NCBI GenBank assembly: GCA_022701365.1
Contig: JAKUHH010000150.1
Coordinates: forward strand, 496,001 to 560,000
Source of the DNA: Mycocentrospora acerina
Taxonomy: Eukaryota; Ascomycota; Dothideomycetes; Pleosporales
Direction: 5' to 3'
Length of the DNA: 64,000 bases
Part shown: piece by piece, positions 57,147 through 64,000 of the stretch
How positions within the stretch are numbered: the first letter of the stretch is position 1
How the letters are laid out: each line of letters starts with the position of its first letter
Translations under genes and position numbers: made by a program
Notes under the pieces: generated by a model
What the model saw: only the letters and a program-made list of their open reading frames with translations
Database searches by the model: none
Told to the model about the DNA's origin: nothing

Positions 57147-58349
57147 ATGGATCTCACGCCCATCCACATCCGAGGGAAAAAAAGAAAACGTACTTCACCT
57201 CTCGCCGCAAAAAACCAAACCGCTTCCACTCCACCAGCAAGACCTCCATCTCAATCACAACGCGTAAAATCCAAGAAGAAAACTACTCCAAAACCGGCCA
57301 TGCCTACCCTCCAAGGTCTCCCTCAGGAGCTCTTAGAAATCATCTTCCTCCATAGCATGAACATGTCCCTTCCGCGCAGCTCCCCATCTATGGGCCGTAA
57401 GCTCTCCTCACGAGCCGTAACGCTAGAATTCGCAATGCGCACATTTTTCCATACCGTCGACCACAAGGCCCCCTATCGCAACCGCAAAATTACCAGTGAC
57501 GCTAATCTCCAGTCTGCTTTGCTATCCTGCCGCTTCTTCACGTGGGACTTCTTCCTGGCTTATGTGAGGAGAGCACATCATGCCATGATCGACATCCGCG
57601 GCAGGATATGGAAAGATGCCAGTGTGGAAGTTCCTGGTGCGGATCATTTTAACGGACTTTTGCCATTCAAGTTTACCAATGTTGCGTATTTGGGATTTGC
57701 GGAGCATTTTCTTGTTCCCGAAAAACTGCTGCATGGGCCGTGGACGGAGGATAGAGCAGCGCTTCTCTATGTTTTGGTGTCGCTGCATGGAGAGATTGAC
57801 TGGGAAAAGAGTATGGCAGGGGAGGTAGCGAAGCGGGGGATCAGAGAGGCGATTAGGGGAGGGAGTGAGCGTGTAGTTGCAGCGCTGGCAGTATTGCTTG
57901 GAGTTGCGAAGGCGATTGACACAGATATGCTCACACGCGCTGCTGTCGACTCCAACTGTGACGTTAACATCTTGCGCCATATACTGTTCAACGCGCAGAT
58001 AAACCGCCAGGTATCCGCTACACTCAACTTCTTGGATCCAGCACTTTGGGCGGTTGCAGATGCAAGTGGCGCTAAAGGACAGGTATTGAAGGACATGTTG
58101 AAGAAGGCCGATGCTTTTGATTTGGAGTTCTATTTTGACGAGGCAGATTGGACCAAGGTTGTGTCATTTCCTTACGGAGGAAGCAAGTTCGATACACGTA
58201 CAGGATTCGATGATCTCGTACGCGAATTACTAGAAAATCTGTACCGCAACTATGGACGGAAAATCACAAGAAGGAGAATTATGAACACGGAGAGAATCAT
58301 GTTGGGAAGTAACAGTGTTCAAGCAACTGAATTAAACCAAACTATTTAA
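57147..58349 (+). CDS. F-box-like protein with disordered basic N-terminus
   Basis: Single exon, 400 aa, from the ATG at 57147 (MDLTPIHIRGKKRKR); the open frame begins 45 bases earlier at a GTG. Residues 1-50 are Lys/Arg/Pro-rich, with KKRKR resembling a nuclear localisation signal. An F-box-like motif follows (LQGLPQELLEIIFLHSMNM, about residues 54-72), then SALLSCRFFTWDFFLAYVRR and helical repeats (AALAVLLGVAKAIDTDMLTR, NILRHILFNAQI). The helical C-terminal half resembles the ankyrin-like spacing of some fungal F-box proteins but no repeat is clear. Function is unknown; an SCF adaptor is inference. It is divergent from NUP53 with 498 bp between starts. Confidence 0.72.
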   Translation: MDLTPIHIRGKKRKRTSPLAAKNQTASTPPARPPSQSQRVKSKKKTTPKPAMPTLQGLPQELLEIIFLHSMNMSLPRSSPSMGRKLSSRAVTLEFAMRTFFHTVDHKAPYRNRKITSDANLQSALLSCRFFTWDFFLAYVRRAHHAMIDIRGRIWKDASVEVPGADHFNGLLPFKFTNVAYLGFAEHFLVPEKLLHGPWTEDRAALLYVLVSLHGEIDWEKSMAGEVAKRGIREAIRGGSERVVAALAVLLGVAKAIDTDMLTRAAVDSNCDVNILRHILFNAQINRQVSATLNFLDPALWAVADASGAKGQVLKDMLKKADAFDLEFYFDEADWTKVVSFPYGGSKFDTRTGFDDLVRELLENLYRNYGRKITRRRIMNTERIMLGSNSVQATELNQTI

Positions 58350-59413
58350 GACTACTTAACAAGAATATACAAACCTTGTAACCCATCATTCTAGAGGCGC
58401 TCATTATTAAAGCAATGCAGTGCACAACTGGGCTCAAAATGAGAGCTAACAAATGCAATTACATCGGTATATTTTACCGTAGCAGTAACATTGCATGTCT
58501 CGCTCGTAAGCTGGCGAATAAAATCGCGCCAAGATCTACATGCTGGTCAGCGATTACTCGGTGAAAGCAATGTGCAACAAAAGTAATGATTTTGTATTCT
58601 TCCTCAGTGATCTTGGTGTTTATCACTGTAATCAGTCCCGTAGGTCATTTACTATCTAGGCGTGATGTGTTTTAATCATCGGAAGGGGGGCAGGAGGTAT
58701 TTATGAAAATATCAGGGCTTACCATTAAAAATTACTGCAAAGCAAGCCAGGCTGTGAGTACAGGTACTGCAAGTCTTACTGCAGAGTTGAATGTATCTAT
58801 TGAAGTCAGTCTCGATCCTTGCACTGTTTGAAGAACAAAAGAGGCTGCTTGAAGTGCTCAGAATATGTAAGAAATGGAATATCACAGGTTCGACGCCGTT
58901 ACGACTCCCCGGCGAGGGAATCCGACGAAGAACTCAATCGCAAATTACGTCATCATAGGAAGGTAGGAGGGAGTGAGTGAGAGAATGATGTGAAAACTTA
59001 CTAGTCAAGTGAAGGCTCTGCTCTCCCTCGAGCAGGCCATGCCCAACAACAACAACGACAGTCACCCGCAAGTAAACGGATGCGCAAGAAAGCCATGTAC
59101 AACTCCGTATGCGTGCAGCACCAGATTTGATGTGTGCATAGCGTTTGCTATCGCTGCTGTTGTTGTTGTTGGTATGCTGAGGGAGAGTAATGATGTTCAA
59201 CGCGAGGCAGTCGCGAACTTTTGTATGGCGGCGCCAAGCTCGCTAATTAGCGCAGCACGGCCCAGCACCTGAATATTGCCCATCGCACTCGAACAACTCC
59301 ATCACGACCAGCAAATATCAACCACCGACTCCTATTTCCGACCGGTACGCCCACAGCACTTCCTCACACTCTTTCCCCAGGCCTAACGTTCAATCGCAGC
59401 ACATACCGACGAA
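58350..59413. other. Intergenic region and RPL14 promoter
   Basis: About 1.06 kb. Frames at 58934-59272 on both strands are simple-sequence driven (AACAACAACAACGAC tract near 59046-59060). The last 150 bases carry C/A-rich leader sequence typical before ribosomal protein genes. Confidence 0.45.
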
Positions 59414-60019
59414 ATGGGTGACGCCGATATCACAACGAGCAACTGGAGGCTGGTCGAGGTCGGCCGCGTGGTTCTCTTCAATGAGGGCCAGTACGAGGGC
59501 CGGTTAGCCACTGTCGTCGAGATCATCGACCACAAGCGCGTACGCATTCTCCGCCGTCTGGACGCTGTTCAGCGACTCACAGAAACAGGTGCTTGTTGAT
59601 GGTCCCTCCGAGAAGGCCCCCGTCCCCCGCCAGGAAGTTGCGCTCGCAAAGCTTTCCCTCACCCCGATCGTCATCCCCAAGCTCCCCCGCGGCACCGGTG
59701 TCGGCTTCGTCGCGAAGCAGTGGCAGGAGCACAAGGTCCAGCAGAAGTTCGACGAGAGCGCTTGGGCCAAGAAGCGTGCTGCGCTCCACAAGAGGCGGGC
59801 ACTGAACGACTTTGAGAGGTTCAAGGTCATGAAGTTGAGGAAGCAGGTTGGTCTACCCCCTTGTCGCTGGTTTTTTGTGTGATTGGGAAGAGGCTATTGC
59901 GCATCTCGGATGAGCAGATGGCGCCAGGTCTGGCTGAGCACAACGACTAACACGATACACAGGCTCGCTTCGAGGTCCAGAAGACCTTTGCTAAGATTCG
60001 CGCCAGCGCTAAGGCATAA
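59414..60019 (+). CDS. RPL14: 60S ribosomal protein L14 (eL14)
   Basis: Large-subunit protein of the cytosolic ribosome. Exons 59414-59539, 59589-59846 and 59963-60019 are all phase 0, giving 146 aa; introns are 49 and 116 bp. The N-terminal KOW-type segment (WRLVEVGRVVLFNEGQYEGR, LATVVEIIDHKR) continues in exon 2 with VLVDGPSEKAPVPRQEVA and KLSLTPIVIPKLPRGTG, then WAKKRAALHKRRALNDFERF and KVMKLRKQ. Exon 3 gives ARFEVQKTFAKIRASAKA. Reading through intron 1 would end the protein at 61 residues. It is followed in the same direction by EGD2 and ATP7. Confidence 0.96.
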
Positions 60020-60509
60020 GCTTGCTTAGTTCTGTCGGGTGACAGGGCGCGGTGGTGGTCGCTGCATGCAGGAGCTGGTGAGGCATGATGTGCATTTCAT
60101 GAGCGTCTCGAAGGCGACCCACGGCATTCCGAAATTCAAGACCTGGGTCCGGGTGAATTATTCAAGTGTTTGGCATGGTGCAATCGGATGGGATGGTTTA
60201 CAGGCTCTTGCATGCATTCACTTGTAGCAGGAGAGTCAAAAATCCACAATTTCATGAAATCACAACCCGCAACTAGAATTGCCAATTTGATACCCCCTTT
60301 GAATGAACCAAGCAGCTGGCCTTTTGAATGTGATCTTTTGCAGTGAATGGCGCGGACATGGAGCGTCATTTGAAGCTCTCTCTCGCTTACCCGCCCACAC
60401 CCTCTGAGGCCCCACTTTGCATTTTGAGCTCCTACCTGACCTCCGACGAAGACTACCAGCACCACCACGCCCACCCACACACACAGACACAATCCCCCCA
60501 CACGACACC
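60020..60509. promoter_or_regulatory. RPL14-EGD2 intergenic region
   Basis: 490 bp. Holds the RPL14 3' UTR and the EGD2 promoter. C/A-rich leader (CACACACAGACACAAT) just before the EGD2 start. No gene seen. Confidence 0.4.
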
Positions 60510-61294
60510 ATGGCCAACCCACGCATTGAGGAGATCGAGGAGGAGCCCGAGAAGAAGAGCGTCCAGATCGAGGAGGAGGAGTCAAGCGACGAGTCTGAGG
60601 GTGAGGAGGGAGGTGAGGCTCAGATCCCCGCGGGTGCCTCTGTCGCCGTCCACTCGCGCAACGAGAAGAAGGCTCGCAAGGCTATTTCCAAGCTTGGCCT
60701 GAAGCACATTGAGGGCATCACACGTGTCACTCTCCGCCGACCAAAGAACGTGAGTATTTCCCACGCAATGGATGGAGGGGTTGGAGGGGCCCCCCTACAC
60801 AGTCGACATTTTAGCTAACCAACGACGCCAGATCCTGTTCGTCATCAACCAGCCTGATGTCTACAAGTCGCCCTCAAGCAACACCTGGATGTGAGCTTCA
60901 TCATCTCCCCTCACAGTCACAACGCACACACTGACCCCGCACCAGCATCTTCGGTGAGGCCAAGATTGAGGACTTGAACTCCCAGGCCCAGGCTTCCGCC
61001 GCTCAGCAGCTCGCCCAGGCCGAGTCTGCTCCCCACGACCACTCCGGCCATGACCACGACCACGACCACGACCATGACCACGCTGAGGAGGGCAAGGGCA
61101 AGGGCAAGGCCATTGAAGAGACCAAGGAGGAGGAAGAGGAGGAGGACGATGAGGAGGTCGACGACTCTGGTCTCGAGGCCAAGGACATTGAGCTTGTTAT
61201 GCAGCAGGCCAGCGTCTCGCGATCGAAGGCCGTCAAGGCTCTCAAGGAGAACGACAACGACATTGTCAACTCTATCATGGCTCTGAGCATATAG
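60510..61294 (+). CDS. EGD2: Nascent polypeptide-associated complex subunit alpha
   Basis: NAC alpha binds nascent chains at the ribosome exit together with NAC beta and prevents mis-targeting. Three exons: 60510-60749, 60832-60890 and 60946-61294, giving 215 aa; introns are 82 and 55 bp. The acidic N-terminus (EEIEEEPEKKSVQIEEEESS) precedes the NAC domain (SRNEKKARKAISKLGLKHIE, GITRVTLRRPKN, ILFVINQPDVYKSPSSNTW, IFGEAKIEDL). The C-terminal UBA domain is EAKDIELVMQQASVSRSKAV ... ALKENDNDIVNSIMALSI. Between them lies a His-Asp repeat (about residues 117-128) followed by Gly-Lys and Glu/Asp blocks. It starts at the ATG after ACACC (Kozak-like). It lies in a translation-related run with RPL14. 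Confidence 0.96.
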
Positions 61295-61852
61295 AGGAGA
61301 ATGTGTGGTTATCTGAGGCAGAAAAAGATGGCTTTCTGAGCACTGCGGGACCGTAGAGGTCTCTGCCTGCTCATGTACAAGAATCTAAAATGGATCTTTC
61401 CAAAGTCGATCAAGACGCTTCTTATTCTCAATGTTTTGTGGGGTGAAATGTGAGACAGGAATGTCATGTTAACGTGTATGTCTGGTTGTGTATTTCTGAT
61501 CAATGGATGTATATCGCCTGAAGTGAAGTATTAAATACTTGATTGACAGCTTGAAGCATGAAAGTCAAATTGAGAATCAAAAATATCAGAAACTGGCGTG
61601 GAGGCGGATGTCATTGAGACTCCAGTTCGAAGTAAGACCGCTTGGCCTGACTGAATCCATGAATTGACACGCATTCGATACACAGTCGGTACGCATCTTT
61701 GATTCACTTTCGCGTCGAACGTCGTCAAGAGTCGGGAGCCATTCAAGGTATCGTCACGTGTGGTTTGCCAAGCCCCTGCGATGCCGAAGCGCGAGGAATT
61801 CCGCAACCCGCAGCTACGCTCCCCACCACCAAACCCCATCAAACTCATCACA
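61295..61852. other. EGD2-ATP7 intergenic region
   Basis: 558 bp, no gene. Contains EGD2 3' sequence and the ATP7 upstream region; frames crossing it run into ATP7 intron 1. Confidence 0.45.
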
Positions 61853-62648
61853 ATGGCCGTCGGAGTACGTCTCTCCCCCTTCCGCGCGCACCCGGGAGCT
61901 CCGTACTGCACCCATCCCCGCGTCCGGCGAGCTCCCCCGCCCGCAATGGCACACATTCACTCCCCGACGCTTTCCCTTAAGCAAGAAGAAAACTAACGTC
62001 CATTGTCCGCAACAGCGCAGCGCCGCCCTCAAGCTCGACTGGACCAAGCTCGCCACGCAGCTGGGCCTTAAGGGCAACACAGCCGTGGCCCTGCAATCCT
62101 TCAAGAAGCGCAACGACGATGCCCGCCGCAAGGTGACTGTTCTCTCGGAGCAGGCCCAGACGGTCGACTTCTCGCACTACCGCTCCATCCTCAAGAACCA
62201 GGCCATTGTCGACGACATCGAGAAGCAGTTCAATGCCTTCAAGCCCGCCACGTACGATGTCGGCAGGCAGATCAAGGCCATTGAGGCTTTTGAGGCGCAG
62301 GCCGTCAAGGGCGCAGAGGAGACAAAGGCCGTCGTCGACAAGGAGCTGAGCGACTTGCAGAAGACCCTGACCAACATTCAGGAGGCCAGGCCGTTCTCTG
62401 ACCTTACCGTGGTGCGTATATAGCGGGTTTGCGCAAAAGTGAGAGGAGCATTCAGGCTAACAGATTGTGCCAGGACGAGGTTGCGGCTGCTCAGCCCGAG
62501 ATTGACCAGCGCACCGAGCAGCTCGTTGCAAAGGGTCGCTGGGCCGTTCCAGGTTACAAGGCAAGTCCCCATTCAATCTGGATTATGCGCTGGGCCATCC
62601 TCTCTAATACCCGCACAGGAGAAGTTTGGCGATCTGTCCGTCCTATAG
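61853..62648 (+). CDS. ATP7: Mitochondrial ATP synthase subunit d (ATP7)
   Basis: Peripheral-stalk subunit of the F1Fo ATP synthase, mitochondrial inner membrane/matrix. Four phase-0 exons: 61853-61864 (only MAVG), 62016-62411, 62474-62560 and 62619-62648, giving 174 aa, the family length. Exon 2 starts RSAALKLDWTKLATQLGLKG and includes ALQSFKKRNDDARRKV, QTVDFSHYRSILKNQAIVDD and FNAFKPATYDV. Exon 3 gives DEVAAAQPEIDQRTEQLVAK and GRWAVPGYK; exon 4 gives EKFGDLSVL. Intron 3 (62561-62618) has a GC donor (AAG|GCAAGT) with a normal branch CTAATAC and acceptor CACAG; no GT donor keeps the frame. Intron 1 is 151 bp. It is convergent with SAR1. Confidence 0.95.
62561..62618 (+). other. GC-AG intron of ATP7
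   Basis: 58 bp intron with donor GCAAGT, a strong match to the U1 site except for the C, branch-like CTAATAC and acceptor CACAG. Removing it in phase 0 joins PGYK to EKFGDLSVL, the expected C-terminus. Confidence 0.85.
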
Positions 62649-62971
62649 ACATCTCTTCCAATGTAGCCAAAATGCGCCCGGTCTGGCTTGTATTACCACC
62701 TATTGTGAATAGTTTCCGGGTTTCAATGCAACCATAGATCACGTGCGGTTTCCCTTCAAGTTTGATGCTCATCTCAACTTGCTTACCTGTTCATACTTCT
62801 GGTGCAACATTACAAGGAGCAAAAACTGTGCAATACCAAGTTCAAACATGCTAATGCCTGCGCCAAAATTACATCTAGAGTGCGTAGTACAATCGTACAT
62901 CATATCTGCATCCACCGCATCTGCCTTGCATCCCCCCTTATTCACTACATCCCCTCGATATTCTGCCCTCA

Positions 62972-63747
62972 TCAAACATATTGGCTTAACCAGCGGATAC
63001 CCTCTCCATATCCCTGCCTCATAACCACACTACACATGAACACCTCGACCGGCCTGATACCTTCGAGCGGCACCTTGCCCTTACCCGTCGTCTGGTACAA
63101 ACCAAGCGCGGACCGCATTTGGTCCTCTGAGATGGCATCTGGGTGGTCAATCTTGTTACCAAGGACAAGAACAGGCGTATTCTTAAGCTCCTCCATGGCG
63201 AGCAGAGCGTCAAGCTCGACTTTGGATTCGGAGAGACGCTCGTGGTCCTTTGCGTCGACGAGGAATACTATGCCCGAGACTTCGGGGACTGGTGGGATTG
63301 CTGTTAGGAGTTTGCCGTGGACAGGGTGGGGAAAGAGGGAAAAGTACAATAATCACGCCACAGACGGCGGGCTTGGGCGTGGCCGCCTAGATCAAAGGTT
63401 GTGAACTTTACGTTGCCGATAGAGAGTTCTTCGGAGGTTGGGTGCAGAGTTGGTTGACTAGGTGAAATTGCGTGTCAGTTGAAGCTGCGAGGAGAGGTGT
63501 GAGAACATAGTGCTTACAGAACTGCGACTCTGTCGTTCTTGAGCATATGTAGGAGACTTTACATGTTAGTTGATAGTTATCGCGTGTGGGTGCTTAGGTC
63601 GTACGTGGTCTTTCCGGCATTGTCACTGTAATCTCGTCAATTTTCTGCCTACGCAATGATCTGGGAGGTTGACGATAACATACAGTCCCAAGAAAAGAAG
63701 TTTGGCATGCTTGTTCATAAGTCCAAGTGAGGACAGAACGTCCCAAA
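62972..63747 (-). CDS. SAR1: SAR1 small GTPase of the COPII coat (5' end incomplete)
   Basis: Starts COPII vesicle budding at the ER by recruiting Sec23/24. Minus-strand exons seen: 63684-63747, 63605-63625, 63518-63556, 63348-63457 and 62972-63288; introns are 48-60 bp. Together they give WDVLSSLGLMNKHAKLLFLG, LDNAGKTT (P-loop), LLHMLKNDRVAVLQPTLHPT, DLGGHAQARRLW (G3 with the His), NKIDH (G4) and the C-terminus VVMRQGYGEGIRWLSQYV. The canonical SAR1 N-terminus (an amphipathic start ending in Trp before this segment) is not found up to 64000, so exon 1 probably lies beyond the window. Alternatively the frame runs open upstream to an ATG at 63790, which would give a non-canonical N-terminus. 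In the last intron the acceptor CCACCAG at 63289 is chosen to give DYFPEVSG. It is convergent with ATP7. Confidence 0.9.
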
Positions 63748-64000
63748 CTGTCGAGAGTATGTCAGCCTGTATGTTTTCATGACGTGACATGTTTTGTGCT
63801 GCTTCTGCGTCCTTTCACATGTAAAAGTCGTCACATCGCCGTGTTGCGACAGGCCAGTTCTCTCGCTTTTCTGACCGTTGCTCGAGGCTAATCCGCAAGG
63901 TCGAGCTACAGTATGCGATGGGAGGCGTTGTAGTTTTAAACTCTGGTATCTTCGAAGGCGACGGTATGCGAACAGCTTGTTGGGACAGCGGACGAAGTAA

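Noticed and set aside
58880..58930. Possible tRNA T-arm (GGTTCGAC-type sequence)
   Set aside because: No matching acceptor stem, D-arm or anticodon arm could be folded around it on either strand.

Overview
This 64 kb window is nuclear DNA of a filamentous ascomycete. Introns are mostly 48-65 bp, with GT(A/G)-type donors, CTAAC/CTGAC branch sites and CAG/TAG acceptors. The genes include Pezizomycotina-type AIM9, RGP1, APP1, F-box-like, AA1-like and jacalin-fusion proteins. A Dothideomycete (Pleosporales-like) is my inference from the look of the proteins and was not tested. No rRNA, tRNA, intact transposon or CRISPR array was recognised.

Region 1 (about 0.7-34 kb) is a gene-rich housekeeping block. 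In order it holds BTN1/CLN3 (+), ATP synthase subunit 5/OSCP (-), a 2EXR/F-box-like protein (+), ribosomal protein S8 (-), an orphan (+), a small secreted AA1-like protein (+), malate synthase (+), RGP1 (+), a small conserved-looking protein (+), a bZIP factor (-), an AIM9-type phosphotransferase (+), Rab escort protein MRS6 (-), a disordered orphan (+), APP1 phosphatidate phosphatase (-), a short-chain dehydrogenase (-) and LSM1 (+). Most of these are multi-exon genes rebuilt here from splice sites and reading-phase continuity. Many exons are too short or lack an ATG, so an ORF scan misses them.

Region 2 (about 34-55 kb) is sparser and accessory in character. It has long non-coding or AT-rich stretches, one two-exon orphan, and a decayed GH18 chitinase/killer-toxin-like gene with in-frame stops and frameshifts. 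An F-box-like gene starts beside its truncated 5' end. Next come a secreted endonuclease/exonuclease/phosphatase-family enzyme fused to a jacalin-like lectin, a diadenosine-tetraphosphate phosphorylase, and a secreted GH3 beta-glucosidase. The secreted enzymes suggest a saprotrophic or plant-associated life.

Region 3 (about 55-64 kb) returns to housekeeping genes: nucleoporin NUP53 (-), a second F-box-like protein (+), then a head-to-tail run of RPL14, EGD2 (NAC alpha) and ATP7 (ATP synthase subunit d, with a GC-AG intron), and convergent SAR1 (-), whose first exon may lie beyond the right edge.

I found no clearly new multi-gene system. The best leads are the EEP-jacalin fusion, the decaying chitinase-like locus, the orphan genes, the bZIP with a non-canonical basic region and the small AA1-like secreted protein.
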